A DNA stretch of 64,000 bases, from positions 462,670,693 through 462,734,692 of the forward strand of contig OX336392.1 in the NCBI GenBank assembly GCA_946902985.2, given 5' to 3'. The stretch comes from Meconema thalassinum. Taxonomy: Eukaryota > Arthropoda > Insecta > Orthoptera > Tettigoniidae. Positions 9,396 through 19,700 of this stretch are shown one piece after another. The position numbers were made by a program, and so were the translations under genes. The notes below the pieces were generated by a model. That model was not told the origin of the DNA. It was given only the letters and a program-made list of their open reading frames with translations, and searched no databases. The first letter of the stretch is position 1; each line of letters opens with the position of its first letter.

Positions 9396-11365
9396 CCCTT
9401 TGGGGTCCAATTGATTTCCCACCTGCATCCTGCACAGGTCCAATTTAACATTAGGCAAGTATGGAAAGGAATACTCACAATAGGAAAAAGCTTAATTTTT
9501 ACATTAAAAATATAAACAGCAAATTGATTTATTATTAGTCAAGTAAACCACATTATCAGAGATATTTTTTCAAAGTATGGTACTTCCGGAAACATTTGTT
9601 TGTGTGTAGTCCTGGGTTCCCTAGACAGGTCTCGCAATAATATGATGTCTCCTTTCTCCTTCCTGTCGGAACACACGGCACAGTCCTTGGTTTTCTCATC
9701 CTCGCGAACATCTATGATGTGTAGCTTCCCATTCAGTCGAAATTCGTCACAGCTGCTCCGTTGGCCGTGTTTACGGGCACTTTTGATCTTAATGATATAG
9801 GTGATAACTGTTACCAAAGCTACCTCCAACACCCAGAAATACAATTTCCTCCACCACTTCAGGCTTTTCACTACAAAACAGTAAGATGAGCAGTAGTGAT
9901 CAGCACGATCGACCCCTCCCATTTTGGCTGTGTAATCTACAATGGCAAAGGCTTCAAAATTCTTTCTTCTCCTTATCCGATCCAGTTATGTCTGACTACC
10001 TCTACCATTGCTGGGTTGTGCCATGTACTAAGAACTGACAGTGCACTTGTATTTCCACAAAAATACCATGAACTTTTCATCATTCAACAAAGCACGGATT
10101 TCATGCTTCTTCATATTCAGACTCCTATCTTTCAGCCGAGGTGGTAGGCCCTTCCGATTCAATAGCACAGTCCCAGTCTGGTGAATTTTCCTTTTCAAAG
10201 GCCAGTTCTATACAAGTATAAAATCAGTCAGTAAACAAATGATAACCTACAGCTTGAGTAACTTTAAGTACTTCTGTCACCAGCTGTAAAACTATTCTAA
10301 CACATATCCTAATCCCCCACTTTGTTGGTTTTTGTGGATTGTACATTTTGAAAAGGACACGCCCCTTGAAGCTTACAGTTGATTCGTCAGCTGAGAGATA
10401 CTGACTTGGCCTATAAAATTAAAAGAATGACTTTCCTACACATTCGAACACATTTCTAACTGTACTCGTTCTTGTAACCATTGTGGATGCACTTGATTAT
10501 GGAGGGGGAGAAACATGAAAGCCCCAAATATCTGGAGAAATCATTTCCGAGAAAAAATGTCTTTACAGAAGGTCGATGAATACAGCCACAAGTCTGACAA
10601 ATGTTCTTTTCGAGTTTTCCTTTTTTTTTTACGTGCCATATTCAGAAGAATGCGTGAAATGCCATTTCAGCTACGGTAAGATCGACCCAGTCCCACCATA
10701 TGAAATGTTGCTGCAGCGGCGTACATTTGGTAATGCATTCTCTTACATACCTATTAGTCTCCTTACATATTTCAGAGAACAGTGAAACCGGGAACAGCAA
10801 CAAAAAGAAATCCAAAGGAGTCACCGGCTTCTTTCCTGTAGTAGAAGGCATGTATTCCATAGCAAAGAATACATGGAAAATACACGGTCACCTCCTCCAT
10901 AAACTTTCCATTCGTCACCCCCTACATCACCACTTTCACCACTAACTTCCGCCTCAATTTCCTCCTCACTCAAAATATCATTCTCACTTTCGGGAATACT
11001 AATGTCACTATCAGAATCCGTCAACAAATCATCATCAATATCGCCATTGTCACATAACTGATCGTAAATATCATCCGGCTCCATGCGGAGGCTGGTGGAT
11101 GCCATGTTGATAACGAAAGTAAACACAGCTGTGACAGGGAGGAACTATCACTGAAGAAAATACAATTCTGCTTAAAGAAATTAAACAGCAGATGGCAGTA
11201 GGTACCAGAGAAAGGCCTAGGCTGTATACTGTGTCAAGCTCGGCACCATTTTTGCTCCAGCATACAAAATATAGTACCTTAAAGTTGTGTCGGACAAGGT
11301 CCGACATAGGACCGGAATTGAAAATTAACGATGTCGGACTGATTCCGACATTGGACCCCAAAGGG
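9396..11365 (-). mobile_element. piggyBac element with intact 16-bp inverted ends
   Basis: The terminal repeat CCCTTTGGGGTCCAAT lies at 9396-9411 and its exact reverse complement at 11350-11365. The left flank is the piggyBac target TTAA (9392-9395). The right flank reads TTAT (11366-11369), one substitution away. Near the right end is a perfect hairpin, TGTCGGAC-AAG-GTCCGACA, with further related palindromic words. Length is about 1.97 kb. It contains a decayed transposase on the minus strand that is shorter than the usual family member. Confidence 0.92.
9539..11105 (-). pseudogene. piggyBac transposase, internally deleted
   Basis: Starts at the ATG at 11105 (MASTSLRMEPDD) with a very acidic N-terminal region, as in many piggyBac proteins. 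After a frameshift near 10860 comes the LDFF domain (PLDFFLLLFPVSL, ETNRYV). Near 10330-10430 is the catalytic block LSADESTVSFKGRV followed by KPTKWGIRIC. Near 10020 is a VLSTWHNPAMVEVVR segment. The last frame, 9539-9922, begins GGVDRAD and ends with a Cys-rich finger (CAVCSDRKEKG). Sequence between the LDFF and FKGR blocks, normally holding the first catalytic Asp, is mostly missing. The protein would have cut and pasted DNA at TTAA. This copy cannot. Confidence 0.85.
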
Positions 11366-11560
11366 TTATGTACAGTACCTTTAATAATTATTTCAGGAAA
11401 CTTTAAAGACAAAATTATAAAACAAGAAATAAAAGATTGTTGGTGAATATATGTGTATTTTCAAACCAAATGTATTTTTTTAACTATGTAAAAAAATTGA
11501 ATTAAATAGTGTACATTGTTTAAATGGTAGCCCAGTTGGCCTACATTAAAATTTAAGGAA

Positions 11561-12053
11561 CTCGTGTAGTATACGTTGCCCGGCGCCATTAAAATCCGAA
11601 AATTTTTCTATAGAAATGGCCAATGTTACTAATATACAGCAGTTGAATATTTCATCGCTAGAGAGTGTTACTGTATTTTTTCAGAGTGCCAACATCATTG
11701 TTTCCAGACCAATATTTTCATCCAGCCCAATGGTTTTCGTCTAGGCCAATAAAAGTTTGTGTCACGCACAGTGGGGATGTCACGCATCAATAATCTTTAA
11801 CCAGGCCAATGATTTTGCCTAGTAGTACAATCAGTAAGTTGGCAGCATTACGTAATCAAACATGGCGACGTGCTTTTTGATAAGTTTATTACTTGAAAGT
11901 TAATGTTGACAATTTCCTTTTTTGGAAGTGTTTACGCGGTGTTTGTTAATGGGAAATGGCTTTAATAACGTGGCAGAGTAAATACAAACCATTTTCCGAG
12001 CGCTACTAAGTAAAATAACGCACTTTCGAAACGGGCAACGTATACTACAGGAG
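11561..12053. mobile_element. MITE with 17-bp perfect inverted ends
   Basis: GTAGTATACGTTGCCCG lies at 11566-11582 and its exact reverse complement at 12032-12048. With one mismatch the arms extend outward to a CTC/GAG start (11561 and 12053). There is no coding sequence between. I could not find a convincing target duplication, so the superfamily is open. Confidence 0.72.
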
Positions 12054-12622
12054 AGCCAAATTTAATATAGGCCAACGGCTAAGGTAAGAAACATGTTGCT
12101 ACAGCAGTCTCAATTTAATTTAAAATTAGATTGCTATTTTGTCCACTGATTAATTTTTAAGGGTGTTCAGAAAAGTGTTCAAATATCCTTGTTAGAACCC
12201 TTATTTCAATATACCATAAAGCACACCCCCTCCCACTACCACCCAGTAGCCCACAGCAAAAAAAAAAAAATCATATTTCAGTATCGCAGGGCAGATCAGG
12301 GCAAATTTCAGGGGTATTTGAATGAGCTATTTGTAGGATGGGCATCGGAAGGAAACACATTAATATCCTGTGGACTAACTTTTTGAAAATTTTGAATAGC
12401 GCTATTGATAAATTTGTCACATTTAAATTACTGAAACAAAACCCAGATCCTGAGTAATACACACGAGAAATCAGGAATCTGAAACGGAAAAGTATATGTT
12501 GAAATTTAAGTCCTTATCAAGAGAGCTCGTCTTAAAAAAGAAGGCTGCTAATGACAATTAAATGCAAGGTTTACTTGGTTCAGGAGGCGATGAGTGGGGG
12601 AAAAAAATTACAGTTATGTAAT
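12054..12622. other. Gene-free AT-rich stretch
   Basis: I see an A-rich run near 12259-12270 and no gene, RNA or element terminus. The small open frames on both strands have no recognisable protein features. Confidence 0.4.
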
Positions 12623-12972
12623 GGGGCACTGTTCACACTAAACCATTGGTCTGGACGGTTAGACTATAACCATTGTCAAAACATTGGATAGGACGCAACG
12701 AAGGTCAGAAGTCTGTGGTTAGGTGTGCGGCAGCTAGTGGGGTACTGTTCACACTAAACCATTGGTCTGGGCGGTTAGGCTGTAACCATTGTCAAAACCA
12801 TTGGATAGGACGCAACGAAGGTTAGAAGTCTGTGGGTAGGTGTGCAGCAGCTAGTGGGGCACTGTTCACACTAAACCATTGGTCTGGACGGTTAGACTGT
12901 AACCATTGTCAAAACCATTGGATAGGACGCAACGAAGGTTAGAAGTTTGTGGGTAGGTGCAGCCTTTGGCTG
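12623..12972 (-). repeat. ~117-bp satellite, three copies
   Basis: Units start at 12623, 12739 and 12856 (steps of 116 and 117 bp). Each reads GGGGYACTGTTCACACTAAA, then CCATTGGTCTG, TAACCATTGTCAAAAC and GGATAGGACGCAACGAAGG. The array ends in a CTTTGGCTGTGGCC block near 12963. A longer variant of the same unit occurs in the opposite orientation at 37400-37765 and 38400-38620. Confidence 0.85.
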
Positions 12973-13038
12973 TGGCCACAGAGGGGCACCAAAAATCAAT
13001 TCCTCTAGGCAGGTGACAAAAACCGTGTGTGTGCGTAT

Positions 13039-13838
13039 GAAATATTAAAAATGGACGGAAATGGCAAATTTGTAATGGGTATCGCAATATTTCCTTTCTT
13101 GGCGTAGCGCGATTGCTTGAACATGAGTAGAAATGGCAAATTTGTGATGGGTATCGCGATCTTTATTTTACTCTGCGTAGCGCAATTGCTTGAAAATGTG
13201 CAGAAATGGCAAATTTGTGATGGGTATCGCGATCTTTATTTTACTCTGCATTGCGTGATTGCTTGAAAATGAGGAGAAATGGCAAATTTGTGATGGGTAT
13301 CGCGATCTTTATTTTTCTCTGCGTAGCGTTATTGCTTGAAAATGAGGAGAAATGGCAAATTTGTGATGGGTATCGCAATCTTTATTTTTCTCGGCATAGC
13401 GCGGTTGCTTGAAAATGTGCAGAAATGGCGAATTTTGTGATGGGTATCGCGATCTTTATTTTTCTCTGTGTAGCGCGATTGCTTGAAAATGTGCAGAAAT
13501 GGCAAATTTGTGATGGGTATCGAGATCTTTATTTTTCTCTGCGTAGCGCGATTGCTAGAAAATGGGCAGAAATGGCAAATTTGTGATGGGTATCGCGATC
13601 TTTATTTTTTCTGCGTAGCGCGATTGCTTGAAAATGAGGAGAAATGGCAAATTTGTGATGGGTATCACGATCTTTATTTTTCTCTGCGTAGCGCGGTTGC
13701 TTGAAAATTTGCAAAAATGGCGAATTTTTGATGGGTGTCACGATCTTTATTTTTCTCTGCGTAGCGCGATTGCTTGAAAATGTGCAGAAATGGCAAATTT
13801 GTGATGGGTATCGCGATCTTTATTTTTCTCTGCGTGGG
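13039..13838 (+). repeat. 73-bp minisatellite, about 11 units
   Basis: The word AAATGGCAAA (or a one-base variant) recurs at 13059, 13131, 13204, 13277, 13350, 13423, 13497, 13570, 13642, 13715 and 13788. Spacing is 72-74 bp, mostly 73. Each unit also holds GATGGGTATCGCGATCTTTA and a GCGTAGCGCGATTGCTTG block. As 73 is not divisible by three, frames drift and the repetitive open frames here are not genes. The core motif reappears inverted in the palindrome at 13994-14053. Confidence 0.93.
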
Positions 13839-13993
13839 ATTAGTATAGACCGCGAGTCCCGGCGGCACCAAATTCCCCTAAAACAAAATGGCGGCATCCG
13901 GGACGTCATGAAATACTCCTCTAGCAAGCTTATAGGAAAAGCCTGGGGAATAGGGGGTTTTGGGTGGGGAACAACAAAAAACTTGAAAAACGG

Positions 13994-14159
13994 GATGGGT
14001 ATCGCGATCTTTACTTGAGCCCCCCCGCTCAAGTAAAGATCGCGATACCCATCAAAAATTTGCCATTTCACCTCATTTTCAAACAATCGCGATACACAGA
14101 AAAAGATCCACATTTCACCGCATTTTTAAAAAAGCCCGTATTGCGATCTTTACTTGAGC
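13994..14159. repeat. Perfect palindrome joined to a small inverted-repeat element
   Basis: A perfect inverted repeat has 27-bp arms at 13994-14020 and 14027-14053 around six C residues (14021-14026). The right arm also acts as the left end of a 133-bp unit (14027-14159) whose two ends match in inverted orientation at 21 of 22 bases (GCTCAAGTAAAGATCGC...). The arms contain the same GGTATCGCGATCTTTA core as the adjoining minisatellite. The 133-bp unit also carries diverged minisatellite words in reverse orientation (TTTGCCATTTCACC). Confidence 0.85.
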
Positions 14160-14891
14160 CGGTACCGAATGCGTGGGGTTGGCATTATGGACTCCTTCAC
14201 AAACATTCACAAAGATGGACGGCAGAGTAGCAATTTCAGCTATATAAGTCTTGCTCCTATTAGGGCGGGATGGTGGGTCTACGGCAGCGGATGTGTGAAC
14301 ATCTATTACTATATCATCTCCAGATACCATTACTACAGTTATTTTGGCCAATTTCATTACATACAATTTTTTAAACTTCTCCTGTTCTGCAGCGCCACCC
14401 TCATTTCTTTGTGCAAGTGTGATTCTTTCTATGTTAGCAAGGCTTCGGTACCCGTAGTTGTGAAAGATCTGAGGTTTAGGTATAAGAAAGTGAACGTCGT
14501 TCGAATCACCTGATCACCCAGCTCATCGGTGAACTGTCGAGTTGAAAGGTATAACTGCCAGAATATAAGTAGTCTGTAGATGGTTCCCCATTCCTTTACT
14601 GTAACTCATCTAGTCACCTGATCCCACGATTATGTATGTATGCGCTGGTAATTAATTAAGGATCGCAAGATTAACAGTCATAAGCTACCATCCTCTTTAT
14701 TTATAAAATTTACTAGCAATAGAAGTTTTCTGAAGTAAATTCAGTTGTGACAATGTGATGATCTAGCCAAGTAAATAATCATAAAACCATATAAACATGA
14801 TGCACCTCATATTACATGCCATTACATCAGAGTTCACTACCCACAAAGCAACGAAACTACAAACGAGAACTAGGAAAACTCTTTGACTTAC
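14160..14891. other. Probable first intron of the TRMT2A-like gene
   Basis: On the minus strand this follows a consensus GTAAGT donor (14891-14886), so if the exon call is right it is intron. I see no further exon in it. No matching downstream exon was found anywhere to the left, so the intron must be longer than 14.9 kb or the gene is broken. Confidence 0.5.
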
Positions 14892-15164
14892 CCCCAATGG
14901 ATAAAATCTCGGCAGGTTATTTACTTTCACTTTAAACAAGCCAGTTGCCTTCGCGGCGGCTTTGTCTTCTCCGTTTACTTTGGGTTCCTCCGATTTTTCA
15001 TCCTCTTTTGTACTATCATCCATTTTTGAATCAACAGAATCATTTTTGGAATCGTCGACTTCAGTTTTGACTTCAGTTTTCACATCGATGGCTCCTTTTT
15101 CACTGGCATCACCATCAACTTCCATTGCTTCAGGTTTTATCACGTTTAGAGCAACCGTAGCCAT
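14892..15164 (-). CDS. TRMT2A: Probable TRMT2A first coding exon
   Basis: The exon runs from an ATG at 15164 in good context (AAGATGG) to a GTAAGT donor directly after 14892. It encodes exactly 91 codons and ends in phase 0. Residues 1-75 are low-complexity and acidic (MEVDGDASEKG, DSKMDDSTKEDEKSEEPK). The last residues, LFKVKVNNLPRFYPLG, look like the first strand of the RRM that precedes the methyltransferase domain in TRMT2A, the enzyme that makes 5-methyluridine at position 54 of cytosolic tRNA. That identification rests on this short motif and the charged leader, from memory of the family. It is the only sequence in the window with the look of a conserved host exon: clean frame, good start, consensus donor. 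Confidence 0.6.
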
Positions 15165-15867
15165 CTTGTATTATATCAATACACGTTTAACGAAGTTCTT
15201 TTCCTATTAATAAAAAAATTATATTACATGAAATTAACCAAAAATAAACTATATTATACAAAATAAACTACTGGTGACAGAAAAATAATTCAGAATATTT
15301 CACAAAACAGCCAACAGAAGTCATCCAAGTCCCCAGCACAACGCCGGCAAGCCGAGTATCGACCACCGATCCGAAAATATGAATTGCTTACATTCTAAAG
15401 TAAAACAAGCTAAGTTAGTACGAGATTCTATGCATAAACCTATTTTAAAATGATTCCTTGTCTAGGTATGCGGAAAAATAAACATTAGACTTACCAATTC
15501 AATCAAAATATGATATCCCGCAAATACCAAACTTTTCCTAGGCGGGCGATACTTCTTCAAAGAATACGCACTTCCTCATCTTCGACGTCTGCGTCTTTTG
15601 CAAGGAGAATAGAGCATCTCTTTTCAGTTTTAAAACTTTGCATGTCAAAGCGTCCAATCGTATTGACAACTAGTGATGAAAATAAGAATCTCACCAAGTA
15701 GGATAAATCTGCCACGTGGTGACTGTATTAATCCTTGTATGGGTGAACAGAGCGTGATAAATTATTTATGTTTTTATACACAATTCATGAGTTTTACTCG
15801 TTGTTAGAATACCAAATGAGCAAAAGCAAAGTATATTGTTCAGTTTAAGGCTACGGATATAGACCTT
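15165..15867. other. Upstream region of the TRMT2A-like exon
   Basis: This holds the presumed 5' UTR and promoter of the minus-strand exon. I see no TATA box at a convincing distance. A small open frame at 15510-15701 (plus) is Ser/Arg-rich and unrecognised. No second gene can be supported. Confidence 0.35.
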
Positions 15868-16130
15868 TATACATGACTCCACACTGGACAACAGAAGATG
15901 CAATAGAACACCTAATGAAAGCAAGCATTGACGAGAGTGAAACTTGATGAATCAGTTCTTTTAACAGGAGATCTCAACTATAGAATAGACAAAATCAATA
16001 ACAAAACTGAAATGATTCTAGAAACACTAAGTGAAGAAGGCTTCAAACTTGTAAACATCCCAGAACTTAAAAAATACTTCGTACACAACGGCACCAGTTC
16101 CATCGGCTTAGTATTCTATAGACCTCGTGC
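15868..16130 (+). pseudogene. LINE endonuclease fragment
   Basis: The translation reads LYMTPHWTTEDAIEHLMKA, then after a small break LLTGDLNYRIDKINNKTE, LSEEGFKLVNIPE and NGTSSIGLVF. It aligns by eye with the APE domain of ORF2 at 33085-35887 (LAGDLNCRIDK, EGEGLTLVND, NGSSAIDLVL). It retains the GDLN catalytic block, but the frame breaks at each end. It is a short relic of the same LINE family. Confidence 0.75.
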
Positions 16131-16378
16131 GAATGAACGTTGCTGCCACTGGCGGTAGCCTCTCAAATATTCTGTAGGACTTGTGTGTGAGTGGAGCAAC
16201 GAGATTAGACATGTTGCCGAAAGATTTCAAATTCAAGATGGTAAAAGTTCTACAAAGAGTAGAGCAAATCGTTCTGTGGTTGAATGTAACTACACATACA
16301 GAAATATCCACCTGGAACGTCATTCTTCGTATTCTGAAACAAAAAACAGCCTCCTTAATACGCTGCCGAAGTGACGCG

Positions 16379-16426
16379 CCTAGCAACCACATGGGCCACA
16401 TTAGACCCAAACAACTGGTTGCTAGG
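16379..16426. repeat. 10-bp inverted repeat, RFX half-site-like
   Basis: CCTAGCAACC (16379-16388) and GGTTGCTAGG (16417-16426) are exact reverse complements 28 bp apart. GTTGCTAGG resembles an RFX-type X-box half site. Whether a factor binds is unknown. It may simply belong to an unrecognised repeat. Confidence 0.35.
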
Positions 16427-18862
16427 TTTTTTATACACAGGAAGCTGCATTAAAGCTGCGCAGCGTCTTGAATTTTGTGGATAAAAAGGTGTAATATACG
16501 TGAAATAAGGCAAACGCCTCTCGTAAAGATCATCTACGGTGTTGGAGCTACTAAATACAAGTGAAATTTTATGGATAAAGTACGAGAATTTTGCGAGATA
16601 GTATGAATAAAGTTGACCTCACTCCTGAGGTAAGAATTGCATGGCGCGTACTACAAATTATAAATATTTATTTATTTATATTTAGTGGATACAGTATATC
16701 TAATATAGTGAGATATTTAGGGCATATATGTCACATAATGGTTTTTTTGGTTCATGTGGGGAGTGTAGTTGTAATTAAATATGGTTTCTACTATAAGTAT
16801 TATAAACGACAACCTACATAACCTTACAGCTGATTCACTAACAGCAATAAATTTTATCCTACAACTTCTCTGAGTGGTGATTTTTCACTTAATTTATTTA
16901 AGCAGTGAATTGTGTTTCCAAATAACAATTAGGCCTATCCCATACTGAAAATGTCTGCCTAAATATTTTATTTTTTGCACTTTCATAAAACAATTATCAT
17001 GTAGGCCTACCAGTAGCCTAGGCCTACATCCTGCAATAAAGTTACAGTACCGTATAGTGACATTATTCAAGCCAATGATTACTGCTTATTGCTGAGTGAT
17101 GGAGTGGCAAGTCTCGTTGTGATTGTCAGGGAAGCTCGGTGAAAAAGTCAGTGGTGTCAAGAAATGAGGTGATGAGGATAGTGGCGAACCAGGCTATAAT
17201 GGCATTATGTCAAGATTGTTAGAAAATGTTTTAATCGTTTCAGCATGAATTATTAGTGAAAAAGTCAGTGATGCTATAAAGTTATCAATAAAAGTGGAAA
17301 TATAATAACCTAGGTGTGTACTTAGTCAGATTCTTGTGCATTACTTATCTGGACAATTTTTCAAACATTGGACAGTAAAATTAGGCTACTTCAATGAAGT
17401 TATGGAATGCTACATTATTGTACCTTTAAGTTATTATGAGTTATAATAAAACTATAATTCGATTCAAAATATCGAGGCTTAAGTACTGGTATATTATTGG
17501 GAAGTAGGCTCCTGCCTTGCGATTCAATTTACATGCTCCTGCAGAAGTGTGCATGTGGTTTTTCTCCCCTCACAATAGGCCTTTTTGTTATTGAGCAACT
17601 GATGAGTTTAATTGTAGTTGTAACAGGTCATTTTATCACAGGTTGTGGTGAATTATGTAATATGGTACCAAGTGGCAGGTAGATGGTGTTGGTGATTATT
17701 GAGGCCATTAGCCCCTAACAGGAATGTAGGCTGATTTTATTTACGGTAGTTCTGTTGATCAAGTAATGACTTTGAATCATGAAGGGGTGGGTAGCATACA
17801 TATTTTCTAGATAATGTTTTTGTTAGTATAGGCCTACCTTATTAAATTCATTTCATAACTCAAACCTAAGGTATACTTTGATTTGTTTTCAAACAAATGA
17901 GGCGTTGTGGTAAACACACAAATTGTATTGAAATGCAGTCTTTGTTTCTTCTAAAGCCGTTGATGAGATTTGGCCGAAACACTCAAGCAAAATATTTTAA
18001 ACTGTTCCCTTATGCATTGATAGACCTTAAGTTCATTTTATTCGTCACTTACTGGTAGGGCCTACGGTTCTATATTTTCCGTAGTATTGATCATTCATAC
18101 GGGACGTGATTCACAATATCCAGAAATGTTATATTTTCGTGTTTTCACTTAATTTAAGTTAAATATCGTAGGCCACATTTCTACAACCTATGCTCTAAGA
18201 CGTAATGTGCATCTCTTACGCAATATTTTACAATTTTATTGGACAACTATGTTAAATTAATGTATAAAATATACTTTTCTATGCTTTCTTGCCTCTGAAC
18301 ATCCATGCATGTACAGTTTTATACGATACAAATAGGAAATAATGACGGCTCAAAGACGAAGCAAGCTGCAAGGGAGCCATGTTGTATTGCTCCAGTTGCT
18401 TAGCAATGGAGCGGAAGTGACGTTGACTTCGGCAGCGTGTTGTGGTATTTCCAGTCAGCATTTATATAAATAGAAAACCGACGAGAGGTCCTGACAAACC
18501 CAGGCACTGTCTTATATGAAGCCAAACTAATCAGATCAGTGTGAACGAGGAGAGGGTAGCATATTAACTGCGCGAAGAGAGGTTGAAATGAAAGATGACA
18601 GAAAGTAGCCCAGCTGAACCATTTTCCTGGTTCATCACAGTCCAAATTTCCATTCCATCAGTTCTATTACACGATCTGACTATGGTATTTAAATATCTAT
18701 TCCCTTATTATTATTAATTCTTGTATTTAATTCTTTTATTATGTCATTTTTCAGTCCTCCGCTGTACTTTTCTCTTTCTTTACTTCTCTTATCGATGTCA
18801 TCTGGTGGCATGAATTGGGCATCTCTTCCTACTATTCTTTTCTCGTTCACCATGGACGACTG
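16427..18862. other. Gene-free stretch, AT-rich
   Basis: I see no supported exon. Scattered TAGGCCTA words occur (near 16930, 17004, 17021, 17829), a common feature of the bulk sequence here. A short tail-like remnant of the LINE 3' block (TTAGCCCCTAACAGG) lies near 17708. Near 18385-18440 (minus) a GTTGCTTAGCAATGG word, a GGAAGTGACG word and a short ATG frame sit together and look promoter-like, but no gene follows that I can recognise. Confidence 0.4.
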
Positions 18863-19564
18863 AGGGCCAGTTCTACCACATCCGGGTAGAGTTGCTGGCA
18901 GCAACCCGGGCGATAAACTATCTGCCGGTGTAAACCTCTGTGCATTTTGGGCAGCGTTCTACCACTTCCGTGCAAGTTCCGGGCAGCTGCGCGGAACCTT
19001 ATTGGCAACTAAAACTAACACCTGGGGCGCTGCGGTCGTCTGGATAAGTAGGATAAAAATACTCAATAACACGCGTTTGATATGGAACACTTTTTATTTT
19101 TCGGTTATAATCAGTAAATGTGGTCCCTAAAATAATAATGACAGTGTTATTTTCAATTGTATATATGTATAACTGTGCGATATACGTGATCTAATTTGTG
19201 TGTTCCACTGGATTTTATGTGTCAATTGCATATTATCATGCAACGGTTGTCTGCTGATATTTGTTTTTGTGCAGTTCGAGTCATGGCGCTGTTACGTTTA
19301 AAAGCTATATTTGAGTTTGCTCACTGTACCATAGACTCTAGAGATTATTTGCTGCTTGGTAGGGCGAAGGGATGAGTTTAACTTGTATTAAAACTCGGGG
19401 GAGACAGGAATTGCTTGATTTGGATGGTAAGTATTTACCCTGCGAAGTCAAATAAGGCCTATATGACTCGTAGTGGAATAGCTCGGATATCGCAGAGCGA
19501 GATGATGACGGTTGGTAGGGTTATTGGAAATGAACTAGCGAGCGGGAAAGGATACCTGGCTGAT

Positions 19565-19700
19565 AAAACTTGGCTGTCCTCGGCTGGTGTAGGCCTAGGC
19601 TTGGCTGTCTTGGTACGGCTTGGCTCGGCGAGACTGTGCTTGGCTGTCTAGGTGCGGCTTGGCTCGGCGTAAGTGAACAACCCGTGAACAACCCGTCCTG
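19565..19700 (+). repeat. Short degenerate tandem repeats
   Basis: The words TTGGCTGTCT, CGGCTTGGCTCGGCG and GTGAACAACCC each occur twice in quick succession, giving two units of about 45 bp and then a short duplication. No function is visible. Confidence 0.6.

Noticed and set aside
13483..14018. Several overlapping open frames with repeated peptides (QICDGYRDLYF-like)
   Set aside because: They are translations of the 73-bp minisatellite in drifting frames, not genes.
15510..15701. Ser/Arg-rich open frame upstream of the TRMT2A-like exon, as a possible divergent gene
   Set aside because: It has no domain, no convincing start and no splice evidence.
16360..18438. ACGCTGCCGAAGT at 16360 and its reverse complement at 18426, as inverted ends of a 2-kb element
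   Set aside because: A 13-bp inverted match can arise by chance in 64 kb, the flanks show no target duplication, and the match does not extend cleanly.
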